The translations under genes and the position numbers were made by a program. Shown here in pieces: positions 32,146-48,141 of a DNA stretch of 64,000 nucleotides. Origin of the DNA: Megachile rotundata (taxonomy: Eukaryota; Arthropoda; Insecta; Hymenoptera; Megachilidae); assembly GCF_050947335.1 (NCBI RefSeq), contig NW_027473350.1, positions 868,001-932,000 on the forward strand. Reading direction: 5' to 3'. Below the pieces are notes generated by a model. That model was not told where the DNA came from and ran no database searches. It saw only the letters and a program-made list of their open reading frames with translations. Within the stretch, counting starts at the first letter, position 1. Each line of letters opens with the position of its first letter.

Positions 32146-33961
32146 AATCACAATCATACAGTCACAATCATACAATCACAATCATACTATCACAATCATA
32201 CAATCACAATCATACAATCACAATCATATAATCATAATCATACAATCACAATCACACAATCACAATCATACAACCACAATCAGACAATCACAATCATACA
32301 ATCACAATCATACAATCACAATCATACAATCACAGTCATACAATCACAGTCATACAATCACAATCATACTATCACAATCATACAATCACAATCATACAAT
32401 CACAATCATACAATCATAATCATACAATCACAATCATACAATCACAATCATACAATCACAATCATACAATCGCAATCATACAATTACAATCTCCCAAATA
32501 CAATCATACAATCACAATCATACAATTACAATCATACAATCACAATCATACAATCACAATCATACAATCACAATCATACAATCACAATCATACAATCACA
32601 ATCATACAATCACAATCATACAATCGCAATCATACAATTACAATCTCCAAATTACAGTATCCCAAATACAATCATACAATCAGAATCATACAATCACAAT
32701 CATACAATCACAATCATACAATCACAATCATACTATCACAATTATACAATCATAATCATACAATCACAATCATACAATCACAATCTTACAATCACAATCA
32801 TACTACCACAATCACACAATCACAATCATACAATCACAATCATACAATCAGAATCATACAATCACAATCATACAATCGCAAGCATACAATCACAATCATA
32901 CAATCACAATCATACAATCACAATCATACAATCGCAATCATACAATTACAATCTCCCAAATACAATCATACAACCACAATCATACAATCACAATCATACT
33001 ATCACAATCATACAATCACAATCATGCAATCACAATCATACAATCATAATCAGACAATGACAATCATACAATCACAATCATAGAACCACAATCAGACAAT
33101 CACAATCATACAATCACAATCATACAATCACAATCATACAATCACAGTCATACAATCACAGTCATACAATCACTATCATACTATCACAATCATACAATCA
33201 CAATCATACAATCGCAATCATACAATCGCAATCACACAATCACAATCATACAATCACAATCATACAATCGCAAGAATACAATCACAATCATACAATCACC
33301 ATCATACAATCACAATCATACAATCGCAATCATACAATTACAATCTCCCAAATACAATCATACAACCACAATCATACAATCACAATCATTCAATCACAAT
33401 CATACTATCACAATCATACAATCACAATCATGCAATCACAATCATACAATCATAATCACACAGTGACAATCATACAATCACAATCATACAATCACAATCA
33501 TACAATCACAATCATAGAACCACAATCAGACAATCACAATCATACAATCACAATCATACAATCACAATCATACCATCACAATCATACAATCACAATCATA
33601 CAATCGCAAGCATACAATCACAATCATACAATCACAATCATACAATCACAATCATACAATCGCAATCATACAATTACAATCTCCCAAATACAATCATACA
33701 ACCACAATCATACAATCACAATCATACAATCACAATCATACTATCACAATCATACAATCACAATCATGCAATCACAATCATACAATCATAATCAGACAAT
33801 GACAATCATACAATCACAATCATACAATCACAATCATACAATCACAATCATAGAACCACAATCAGACAATCACAATCATACAATCGCAATCATACAATCG
33901 CAATCATACAATCACAATCATACAATCACAATCATACAATCACAATCATACAATCACAATC

Positions 33962-36900
33962 ATGCAATCACAATCATACAATCATAATCAGACAATGATA
34001 GTCATACAATCACAATCATACAATCACAATCATACAATCACAATCATACAATCACAATCACACAATCACAATCATAGAACCACAATCAGACAATCACAAT
34101 CATACAATCGCAATCATACAATCGCAATCATACAATCACAATCATACAATCACAATCATACAATCATAATCATACAATCGCAATCATACAATCACAATCA
34201 TACAATCACAATCATACAATCATAATCATACAATCACAATCATACAATCACAATCATATTATCACAATCATACAATCACAATCATACAATCACAATCATA
34301 CAATCACAATCATACAATCACAATCATACAATCACAATCATACAATCACAATCATACAATCACAATCATACAATCCCAATCATAAAATTACAATCTCCCA
34401 AATACAATCATACAATCACAATCATACAATCACAATCATACAATCACTGTCATACAATCACAGTCATACAATCACAGTCATACAATCACAATCATACAAT
34501 CACAATCATACTATCACAATCATACAATCACAATCATACAACCACAATCAGACAATCACAATCATACAATCACAATCATACAATCACAATCATACAATCA
34601 CAGTCATACAATCACAGTCATACAATCACAGTCATACTATCACAATCATACAATCACAATCATACAATCACAATCATACAATCATAATCATACAATCACA
34701 ATCATACAATCGCAATCATACAATCACAATATTACAATCACAATCATAGAATCACAATCATACAATCACAATCATACTATCGCAATCATACAATCACAAT
34801 CATACCATCACCATCATACAATCACAATCATACAATCATAATCATACAATTACAATCACACAATCACAATCATACAATCACAATTATACAATCACAATCA
34901 TACAATCGCAATCATACAATTACAATCTCCAAAATACAATATCCCAAATACAATCATACAATCAGAATCATACAATCACAACCATACAATCACAATCATA
35001 CAATCACAATCATACAATCACAATCATACAATCACAATCGTACTATCGCAATCATACAATCACAATCATACCATCACCATCATACAATCACAATCATACA
35101 ATCATAATCATACAATTACAATCATACAATCACAATCGTACAATCACAATCATACAATCACAATCATACAATCACAATCATACAATCACAATCATACAAT
35201 CGCAATCATACAATTACAATCTCCAAAATACAATCTCCCAAATACAATCATACAATCAGAATCATACAATCACAATCATACAATCACAATCATACTATCA
35301 CAATCATGCAATCATAATCATACAATCACAGTCATACAATCACAATCGTACAATCACAGTCATACAATCACAATCTTACAATCACAATCGTACTATCACA
35401 ATCACACAATCACAGTCATACAACCACAATCATACAATCACAACCATACAATCACAATCATCCAATCACAATCATACAATCACAATCATACAATCGCAAT
35501 CATACAATTACAATCTCCAAAATACAATATCCCAAATACAATCATACAATCAGAATCATACAATCACAATCATACAATCGCAATCATACAAATACAATCT
35601 CCAAAATACAATCTCCCAAATACAATCATACACTCAGAATCATACAATCACAATCATACAATCACAATCGTACTATCGCAATCATACAATCACAATCATA
35701 CCATCACCATCATACAATCACAATCATACAATCATAATCATACAATTACAATCATACAATCACAATCGTACAATCACTATCATACAATCACAATCATACA
35801 ATCACAATCATACAATCACAATCATACAATCACAATCATACAATCGCAATCATACAATTACAATCTCCAAAATACAATATCCCAAATACAATCATACAAT
35901 CAGAATCATACAATCACAATCATACAATCAGAATCATACAATCACAATCATACTATCACAATCATACAATCATAATCATACAATCACAATCATACAATCA
36001 CAATCATACAATCACAGTCATACAATCACAATCTTACAATCACAATCATACTATCACAATCACACAATCACAATCATACAATCAGAATCATACAATCACA
36101 ATCATACAATCGCAAGCATACAATCACAGTCATACAATCACCATCATGCAATCACAATCATACAATCGCAATCATACAATTACAATCTCCCAAATACAAT
36201 CATACAACCACAATCATACAATCACAATCATACAATCACAATCATACTATCGCAATCATACAATGACAATCATGCAATCACAATCATACAATCATAATCA
36301 GACAATGACAATCATACAATCACAATCATACAATCACAATCATACAATCACAATCATACAATCACAATCATAGAACCACAATCAGACAATCACAATCATA
36401 CAATCAGAATCATACAATCAGAATCATACAATCACAATCATGCAATCACAATCATACTATCACAATCATACAATCACAATCATACAATCGCAAGCATACA
36501 ATCACAATCATACAATCACAATCACACAATCACAATCATACAATCACAATCATACAATCGCAATCATACAATTACAATCTCCCAAATACAATCGTACAAC
36601 CACAATCATACAATCACAATCATACAATCACAATCATACTATCGCAATCATACAATCACAATCATACCATCACAATCATACAATTACAATCATACAATCA
36701 CAATCATACAATCACAATCCTAAGATCACAATCATACAATCACAATCACACAATCACAATCATACAATCACAATCATACAATCACAATCATACAATCACA
36801 ATCATACAATCGCAAGCATACAATCACAATCATACAATCACAATCATACAATCACAATCATACAATCACAATCATACAATCACAATCATACAATCACAAT

Positions 36901-38300
36901 CATACTACCACAATCATACAATCGCAAGCATACAATCACAATCATACAATCACAATCATACCATCGCAATCATACAATTACAATCTCCCAAATACAATCA
37001 TACAATCACAATCATACAATCACAATCATACAATCACAATCATACCATCGCAATCATACAATTACAATCTCCAAAATACAATCATACAATCACAATCATA
37101 CAATCACAATCATACAATCACAATCATACAATCGCAAGCATACAATCACAATCATACAATCACAATCATACAATCACAATCATACAATCGCAATCATACA
37201 ATTACAATCTCCCAAATACAATCATACAACCACAATCATACAATCACAATCATACAATCACAATCATACTATCATAATCATACAATCACAATCATGCAAT
37301 CACAATCATACAATCATAATCAGACAATGACAATCATACAATCACAATCATACAATCACAATCATACAATCACAATCATAGAACCACAATCAGACAATCA
37401 CAATCATACAATCGCAATCATACAATCGCAATCATACAATCACAATCATACAATCACAATCATACAATCACAATCATACAATCACAATCATACAATCACA
37501 ATCATACAATCACAATCATACAATCACAATCATACAATCACAATCATGCAATCACAATCATACAATCATAATCATACAATGACAATCTTACAATCACAAT
37601 CATACAATCACAATCATACAATCACAATCATACATTCACAATCAGACAATCACAATCATACCATCACCATCATACAATCACAATCATACAATCATAATCA
37701 TACAATTACAATCACACAATCACAATCATACAATCACAATCATACAATCACAATCATACAATCACAATCATACAATCACAATCATACAATCACAATCATA
37801 CAATCGCAATCATACAAGAACAATCTCCAAAATACAATATCCCAAATACAATCATACAATCAGAATTATACAATCACAATCATACAATCACAATCATACA
37901 ATCACAATCATACTATCATAATCATACAATCATAATCATACAATCACAATCATACAATCACAATCATACAATCACAGTCATACAATCACAATCTTACAAT
38001 CACAATCATACAATCACAATCATACAATCACAATCATACAATCGCAATCATACAATTACAATCTCCCAAATACAATCATACAATCACAATCATACAATTA
38101 CAATCATACAATCACAATCATAGAATCACAATCATACAATCACAATCATACAATCACAATCATACAGTCACAATCATAAAATCACAATGATACTATCACA
38201 ATCATACCATCGCAATCATACAGTCAGAATCATACAATCACAATCATACAATCCCAATCATACAATCACAATCATACAATCACAATCATACAATCACAAT
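33962..38300 (+). repeat. Segment repeated about 13.6-13.9 kb downstream, copy a
   Basis: Variant order here matches 47,878 to about 51,950. The offset drifts in whole units: 13,916 bp at 33,962, 13,902 bp at the ATCACTGTC variant (34,446) and AATATTA (34,728), 13,888 bp at 35,511, 13,496 bp at the CCTAAGATC variant (36,719), 13,636 bp at 37,294 and 13,622 bp at 38,187. The 392-bp step between 35.5 and 36.7 kb is 28 units. No gene or unique sequence is present. Confidence 0.8.
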
Positions 38301-39460
38301 CATACAATCACAATCATACCATCGCAATCATACAATTACAATCTCCCAAATACAATCATACAATCACAATCATACAATCACAACCATACCATCACCATCA
38401 TACAATCACAATCATACAATCATAATCATACAATTACAATCACACAATCACAATCATACAATCACAATCATACAATCACAATCATACAATCACAATCATA
38501 CAATCACAATCATACAATCGCAATCATACAATTACAATCTCCAAAATACAATATCCCAAATACAATCATACAATCAGAATCATACAATCACAATCATACA
38601 ATCACAATCATACTATCACAATCATACAATCATAATCATACAATCACAATCATACAATCACAATCATACAATCACAGTCATACAATCACAATCTTACAAT
38701 CACAATCATACTATCACAATCACACAATCACAATCATACAATCACAATCATACAATCAGAATCATACAATCACAATCATACAATCGCAAGCATAAAATCA
38801 CAGTCATACAATCACCATCATGCAATCACAATCATACAATCGCAATCATACAATTACAATCTCCCAAATACAATCATACAACCACAATCATACAATCACA
38901 ATCATACAATCACAATCATACTATCGCAATCATACAATGACAATCATGCAATCACAATCATACAATCATAATCAGACAATGACAATCATACAATCACAAT
39001 CATACAATCACAATCATACAATCACAATCATAGAACCACAATCAGACAATCACAATCATACAATCAGAATCATACAATCACAATCATACAATCACAATCA
39101 TACTATCACAATCATACAATCACAATCATACAATCGCAAGCATACAATCACAATCATACAATCACAATCATACAATCACAATCATACAATCGCAATCATA
39201 CAATTACAATCTCCCAAATACAATCATACAACCACAATCATACAATCACAATCATACAATCACAATCATACTATCGCAATCATACAATGACAATCATGCA
39301 ATCACAATCATACAATCATAATCAGACAATGACAATCATACAATCACAATCATACAATCACAATCATACAATCACAATCATAGAACCACAATCAGACAAT
39401 CACAATCATACAATCAGAATCATACAATCACAATCATACAATCACAATCATACTACCACA
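35320..39460 (+). repeat. Mosaic satellite segment between HOR copy 3 and the 4.49-kb duplication
   Basis: This stretch combines blocks seen elsewhere: the 6.3-kb-type block at 36,146 and again at 38,820, the CCTAAGATC variant at 36,719 and the ATACAGTCAG variant near 38,220. Private units include CATCCAATC near 35,460 and ACAAATACAATCTC near 35,588. The arrangement is a shuffled order of known sub-blocks. I see nothing non-satellite in it. Confidence 0.75.
38827..39450 (+). repeat. Local duplication with 350-bp offset
   Basis: The ATGACAATCATGCAATC string occurs at about 38,937 and 39,287, 350 bp (25 units) apart. The match runs from about 38,827/39,177 to about 39,100/39,450, where one copy continues with ACTATCAC and the other with ACTACCAC. 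Like the 602-bp duplication at 6.3-7.5 kb, it involves the same sub-block family, but with a different length. Confidence 0.75.
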
Positions 39461-41031
39461 ATCATACAATCGCAAGCATACAATCACAATCATACAATCA
39501 CAATCATACCATCGCAATCATACAATTACAATCTCCCAAATACAATCATACAATCACAATCATACAATCAAAATCATACAATCACAATCATACAATCAAA
39601 ATCATACAATCACAATCATACAATCACAATCATACAATCACAATCATACAATCACAATCATACTACCACAATCATACAATCGCAAGCATACAATCACAAT
39701 CATACAATCACAATCATACCATCGCAATCATACAATTACAATCTCCCAAATACAATCATACAATCACAATCATACAATCACAATCATACAATCACAATCA
39801 TACAATCGCAAGCATACAATCACAATCATACAATCACAATCATACAATCACAATCATACAATCGCAATCATACAATTACAATCTCCCAAATACAATCATA
39901 CAACCACAATCATACAATCACAATCATACAATCACAATCATACTATCATAATCATACAATCACAATCATGCAATCACAATCATACAATCATAATCAGACA
40001 ATGACAATCATACAATCACAATCATACAATCACAATCATACAATCACAATCATACAATCACAATCATAGAACCACAATCAGACAATCACAATCATACAAT
40101 CGCAATCATACAATCGCAATCATACAATCACAATCATACAATCACAATCATACAATCACAATCATACAATCACAATCATACAATCACAATCATACAATCA
40201 CAATCATACAATCACAATCATACAATCACAATCATGCAATCACAATCATACAATCATAATCATACAATGACAATCTTACAATCACAATCATACAATCACA
40301 ATCATACAATCACAATCATACATTCACAATCAGACAATCACAATCATACCATCACCATCATACAATCACAATCATACAATCATAATCATACAATTACAAT
40401 CACACAATCACAATCATACAATCACAATCATACAATCACAATCATACAATCACAATCATACAATCACAATCATACAATCGCAATCATACAAGTACAATCT
40501 CCAAAATACAATATCCCAAATACAATCATACAATCAGAATTATACAATCACAATCATACAATCACAATCATACAATCACAATCATACTATCACAATCATA
40601 CAATCACAATCATGCAATCACAATCATACAATCATAATCAGACAATGACAATCATACAATCACAATCATACAATCACAATCATACAATCACAATCATACA
40701 ATCACAATCATAGAACCACAATCAGACAATCACAATCATACAATCGCAATCATACAATCGCAATCATACAATCACAATCATACAATCACAATCATACAAT
40801 CATAATCATACAATCACAATCATACAATCACAATCATACTATCGCAATCATACAATCACAATCATACCATCACAATCATACAATTACAATCATACAATCA
40901 CAATCATACAATCACAATCATAAGATCACAATCATACAATCACAATCACACAATCACAATCATACAATCACAATCATACAATTCCAATCATACAATTACA
41001 ATCTCCCAAATACAATCATACAATCACAATC

Positions 41032-41105
41032 AAACACTCACAATCATTGAATCACAATCATGCAATCACAATCATACGATCACAATCATACAATTACTAC
41101 TATAC
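41032..41105 (+). repeat. HOR landmark, copy 5
   Basis: The rare-variant cluster recurs 8,960 bp after copy 4. A private A-to-G change gives GCAATC after ATTGAATC. It is followed by an ACAAAAACAATCTT unit that copy 1 also has but copies 2-4 lack. Confidence 0.88.
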
Positions 41106-42207
41106 AATCACAATCATACAAAAACAATCTTACAACCACAATCACACAATCACAATCATACAATCGCAATCATACAGTCACAATCATACAATCACAATCA
41201 TACTATCACAATCATACAATCACACTCATGCAATCACAATCATACAATCACAATCATACAATCACAATCATACAATCACTGTCATACAATCACAGTCATA
41301 CAATCACAGTCATACAATCACAATCATACAATCACAATCATACAATCACAATCATACAATCACAATAATGCAATCACAATCATACAGTCACAATCATAAA
41401 ATCACAATGAGACTATCACAATCATACCATCGCAATCATACTATCACAATCATACAATCACAATCATACAATCACAATCATACAATCATAATCATACAAT
41501 CACAATCATACAATCACAATCATACAACCACAATCAGACAATCACAATCATACAATCACAATCATACAATCACAATCATACAATCACAGTCATACAATCA
41601 CAGTCATACAATCACAATCATACTATCACAATCATACAATCACAATCATACAATCACAATCATACAATCATAATCATACAATCACAATCATACAATCACA
41701 ATCATACAATCACAATCATACAATCGCAATCATACAATTACAATCTCCCAAATACAATCATACAATCACAATCATACAATTACAATCATACAATCACAAT
41801 CATACAATCACAATCATACAATCACAATCATACAATCACAATCATACAATCACAATCATACAATCACAATCATACAATCGCAATCATACAATTACAATCT
41901 CCAAATTACAGTATCCCAAATACAATCATACAATCAGAATCATACAATCACAATCATACAATCACAATCATACAATCACAGTCATACTATCACAATTATA
42001 CAATCATAATCATACAATCACAATCATACAATCACAATCTTACAATCACAATCATACTACCACAATCACACAATCACAATCATACAATCACAATCATACA
42101 ATCAGAATCATACAATCACAATCATACAATCGGAAGCATACAATCACAATCATACAATCACAATCATACAATCACAATCATACAATCACAATCATACAAT
42201 CACAATC

Positions 42208-43647
42208 ATGCAATCACAATCATACAATCATAATCACACAGTGACAATCATACAATCACAATCATACAATCACAATCATACAATCACAATCATAGAACCA
42301 CAATCAGACAATCACAATCATACAATCACAATCATACAATCACAATCATACCATCACAATCATACAATCACAATCATACAATCGCAAGCATACAATCACA
42401 ATCATACAATCACAATCATACAATCACAATCATACAATCGCAATCATACAATTACAATCTCCCAAATACAATCATACAACCACAATCATACAATCACAAT
42501 CATACAATCACAATCATACTATCACAATCATACAATCACAATCATGCAATCACAATCATACAATCATAATCAGACAATGACAATCATACAATCACAATCA
42601 TACAATCACAATCATACAATCACAATCATAGAACCACAATCAGACAATCACAATCATACAATCGCAATCATACAATCGCAATCATACAATCACAATCATA
42701 CAATCACAATCATACAATCACAATCATACAATCACAATCATACAATCACAATCATACAATCACAATCATACAATCACAATCATACAATCACAATCATGCA
42801 ATCACAATCATACAATCATAATCATACAATGACAATCTTACAATCACAATCATACAATCACAATCATACAATCACAATCATACATTCACAATCAGACAAT
42901 CACAATCATACCATCACCATCATACAATCACAATCATACAATCATAATCATACAATTACAATCACACAATCACAATCATACAATCACAATCATACAATCA
43001 CAATCATACAATCACAATCATACAATCGCAATCATACAAGTACAATCTCCAAAATACAATATCCCAAATACAATCATACAATCAGAATCATACAATCACA
43101 TTCATACAATCAGAATCATACAATCACAATCATACTATCATAATCATACAATCATAATCATACAATCACAATCATACAATCACAATCATACAATCACAGT
43201 CATACAATCACAATCTTACAATCACAATCATACTATCACAATCACACAATCACAATCATACAATCGCAATCAAACAATTACAATCTCCCAAATACAATCA
43301 TACAACCACAATCATACAATCACAATCATACAATCACAATCATACAATCACAATCATACTATCACAATCATACAATCACAATCATGCAATCACAATCATA
43401 CAATCATAATCAGACAATGACAGTCATACGATCACAATCATACAATCACAATCATACAATCACAATCATACAATCACAATCACACAATCACAATCATAGA
43501 ACCACAATCAGACAATCACAATCATACAATCGCAATCATACAATCGCAATCATACAATCACAATCATACAATCACAATCATACAATCATAATCATACAAT
43601 CGCAATCATACAATCACAATCATACAATCACAATCATACAATCATAA
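42208..43647 (+). repeat. Recurring 1.3-1.4 kb sub-block, copy c
   Basis: This has the same variant order as 15,496-16,935 at an offset of 26,712 bp (1,908 units). It is duplicated again 4,494 bp downstream. ATACGATC near 43,430 replaces ATACAATC and is shared only with the downstream copy. Confidence 0.8.
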
Positions 43648-45525
43648 TCATACAATCACAATCATACAATCACAATCATACTATCACAATCATACAATCA
43701 CAATCATACAATCACAATCATACAATCACAATCATACAATCACAATCATACAATCACAATCATACAATCACAATCATACAATCCCAATCATAAAATTACA
43801 ATCTCCCAAATACAATCATACAATCACAATCATACAATCACAATCATACAATCACTGTCATACAATCACAGTCATACAATCACAGTCATACAATCACAAT
43901 CATACAATCACAATCATACTATCACAATCATACAATCACAATCATACAATCACAATCATACCATCGCAATCATACAATTACAATCTCCCAAATACAATCA
44001 TACAATCACAATCATACAATCACAATCATACAATCACAATCATACAATCAAAATCATACAATCACAATCATACAATCAAAATCATACAATCACAATCATA
44101 CAATCACAATCATACAATCACAATCATACAATCACAATCATACTACCACAATCATACAATCGCAAGCATACAATCACAATCATACAATCACAATCATACC
44201 ATCGCAATCATACAATTACAATCTCCCAAATACAATCATACAATCACAATCATACAATCACAATCATACAATCACAATCATACAATCGCAAGCATACAAT
44301 CACAATCATACAATCACAATCATACAATCACAATCATACAATCACAATCATACAATCGCAATCATACAATTACAATCTCCCAAATACAATCATACAACCA
44401 CAATCATACAATCACAATCATACAATCACAATCATACTATCATAATCATACAATCACAATCATGCAATCACAATCATACAATCATAATCAGACAATGACA
44501 ATCATACAATCACAATCATACAATCACAATCATACAATCACAATCATACAATCACAATCATAGAACCACAATCAGACAATCACAATCATACAATCGCAAT
44601 CATACAATCGCAATCATACAATCACAATCATACAATCACAATCATACAATCACAATCATACAATCACAATCATACAATCACAATCATACAATCACAATCA
44701 TACAATCACAATCATACAATCACAATCATGCAATCACAATCATACAATCATAATCATACAATGACAATCTTACAATCACAATCATACAATCACAATCATA
44801 CAATCACAATCATACATTCACAATCAGACAATCACAATCATACCATCACCATCATACAATCACAATCATACAATCATAATCATACAATTACAATCACACA
44901 ATCACAATCATACAATCACAATCATACAATCACAATCATACAATCACAATCATACAATCACAATCATACAATCGCAATCATGCAAGTACAATCTCCAAAA
45001 TACAATATCCCAAATACAATCATACAATCAGAATTATACAATCACAATCATACAATCACAATCATACAATCACAATCATACTATCACAATCATACAATCA
45101 CAATCATGCAATCACAATCATACAATCATAATCAGACAATGACAATCATACAATCACAATCATACAATCACAATCATACAATCACAATCATACAATCACA
45201 ATCATAGAACCACAATCAGACAATCACAATCATACAATCGCAATCATACAATCGCAATCATACAATCACAATCATACAATCACAATCATACAATCATAAT
45301 CATACAATCACAATCATACAATCACAATCATACTATCGCAATCATACAATCACAATCATACCATCACAATCATACAATTACAATCATACAATCACAATCA
45401 TACAATCACAATCATAAGATCACAATCATACAATCACAATCACACAATCACAATCATACAATCACAATCATACAATTCCAATCATACAATTACAATCTCC
45501 CAAATACAATCATACAATCACAATC

Positions 45526-45599
45526 AAACACTCACAATCATTGAATCACAATCATACAATCACAATCATACGATCACAATCATACAATTACTACTATAC
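45526..45599 (+). repeat. HOR landmark, copy 6 (in the 4.49-kb duplication)
   Basis: This is the duplicate of landmark copy 5, exactly 4,494 bp downstream, without the private GCAATC change of that copy. It therefore does not represent an independent 8-9 kb period. Confidence 0.9.
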
Positions 45600-46701
45600 A
45601 ATCACAATCATACAAAAACAATCTTACAACCACAATCACACAATCACAATCATACAATCGCAATCATACAGTCACAATCATACAATCACAATCATACTAT
45701 CACAATCATACAATCACACTCATGCAATCACAATCATACAATCACAATCATACAATCACAATCATACAATCACTGTCATACAATCACAGTCATACAATCA
45801 CAGTCATACAATCACAATCATACAATCACAATCATACAATCACAATCATACAATCACAATAATGCAATCACAATCATACAGTCACAATCATAAAATCACA
45901 ATGAGACTATCACAATCATACCATCGCAATCATACTATCACAATCATACAATCACAATCATACAATCACAATCATACAATCATAATCATACAATCACAAT
46001 CATACAATCACAATCATACAACCACAATCAGACAATCACAATCATACAATCACAATCATACAATCACAATCATACAATCACAGTCATACAATCACAGTCA
46101 TACAATCACAATCATACTATCACAATCATACAATCACAATCATACAATCACAATCATACAATCATAATCATACAATCACAATCATACAATCACAATCATA
46201 CAATCACAATCATACAATCGCAATCATACAATTACAATCTCCCAAATACAATCATACAATCACAATCATACAATTACAATCATACAATCACAATCATACA
46301 ATCACAATCATACAATCACAATCATACAATCACAATCATACAATCACAATCATACAATCACAATCATACAATCGCAATCATACAATTACAATCTCCAAAT
46401 TACAGTATCCCAAATACAATCATACAATCAGAATCATACAATCACAATCATACAATCACAATCATACAATCACAGTCATACTATCACAATTATACAATCA
46501 TAATCATACAATCACAATCATACAATCACAATCTTACAATCACAATCATACTACCACAATCACACAATCACAATCATACAATCACAATCATACAATCAGA
46601 ATCATACAATCACAATCATACAATCGGAAGCATACAATCACAATCATACAATCACAATCATACAATCACAATCATACAATCACAATCATACAATCACAAT
46701 C

Positions 46702-48141
46702 ATGCAATCACAATCATACAATCATAATCACACAGTGACAATCATACAATCACAATCATACAATCACAATCATACAATCACAATCATAGAACCACAATCA
46801 GACAATCACAATCATACAATCACAATCATACAATCACAATCATACCATCACAATCATACAATCACAATCATACAATCGCAAGCATACAATCACAATCATA
46901 CAATCACAATCATACAATCACAATCATACAATCGCAATCATACAATTACAATCTCCCAAATACAATCATACAACCACAATCATACAATCACAATCATACA
47001 ATCACAATCATACTATCACAATCATACAATCACAATCATGCAATCACAATCATACAATCATAATCAGACAATGACAATCATACAATCACAATCATACAAT
47101 CACAATCATACAATCACAATCATAGAACCACAATCAGACAATCACAATCATACAATCGCAATCATACAATCGCAATCATACAATCACAATCATACAATCA
47201 CAATCATACAATCACAATCATACAATCACAATCATACAATCACAATCATACAATCACAATCATACAATCACAATCATACAATCACAATCATGCAATCACA
47301 ATCATACAATCATAATCATACAATGACAATCTTACAATCACAATCATACAATCACAATCATACAATCACAATCATACATTCACAATCAGACAATCACAAT
47401 CATACCATCACCATCATACAATCACAATCATACAATCATAATCATACAATTACAATCACACAATCACAATCATACAATCACAATCATACAATCACAATCA
47501 TACAATCACAATCATACAATCGCAATCATACAAGTACAATCTCCAAAATACAATATCCCAAATACAATCATACAATCAGAATCATACAATCACATTCATA
47601 CAATCAGAATCATACAATCACAATCATACTATCATAATCATACAATCATAATCATACAATCACAATCATACAATCACAATCATACAATCACAGTCATACA
47701 ATCACAATCTTACAATCACAATCATACTATCACAATCACACAATCACAATCATACAATCGCAATCAAACAATTACAATCTCCCAAATACAATCATACAAC
47801 CACAATCATACAATCACAATCATACAATCACAATCATACAATCACAATCATACTATCACAATCATACAATCACAATCATGCAATCACAATCATACAATCA
47901 TAATCAGACAATGACAGTCATACGATCACAATCATACAATCACAATCATACAATCACAATCATACAATCACAATCACACAATCACAATCATAGAACCACA
48001 ATCAGACAATCACAATCATACAATCGCAATCATACAATCGCAATCATACAATCACAATCATACAATCACAATCATACAATCATAATCATACAATCGCAAT
48101 CATACAATCACAATCATACAATCACAATCATACAATCATAA
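46702..48141 (+). repeat. Recurring 1.3-1.4 kb sub-block, copy d
   Basis: This is the right-hand copy of 42,208-43,647. It includes the shared private ATACGATC variant near 47,923 and keeps the 4,494-bp offset throughout. Confidence 0.8.

Larger units (their letters stand above)
26410..35320 (+). repeat. HOR copy 3 of three (about 8.9 kb)
   Basis: The third copy matches copy 2 at an offset of 8,204-8,218 bp as far as about 32,420. Relative to copy 1 it then has a 196-bp gain (14 units) between the blocks at 32,087 and 33,430, and a 644-bp loss (46 units) between those at 33,430 and 33,962. It rejoins copies 1 and 2 at the ATCACTGTC variant (34,446; compare 17,310 and 25,514) and leaves them near 35,320. 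Private substitutions include CAAAGTCAT near 29,664, CAATCTTAC near 30,797 and CATATAATC near 32,228. Confidence 0.88.
39460..43950 (+). repeat. 4.49-kb tandem duplication, left copy
   Basis: This segment is followed directly by a near-identical copy. Offsets rise in single-unit or double-unit steps: 4,452 bp at the ACCATCGC unit (39,509/43,961), 4,480 bp at the ACAATCAAAATC unit (39,570/44,050), then 4,494 bp from about 39,863/44,357 to the end. A private CGGAAGC variant at about 42,130 and 46,624 is shared only by these two copies, where other blocks have CGCAAGC. The left copy has a private ATGCAATC at about 41,060. Confidence 0.9.
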
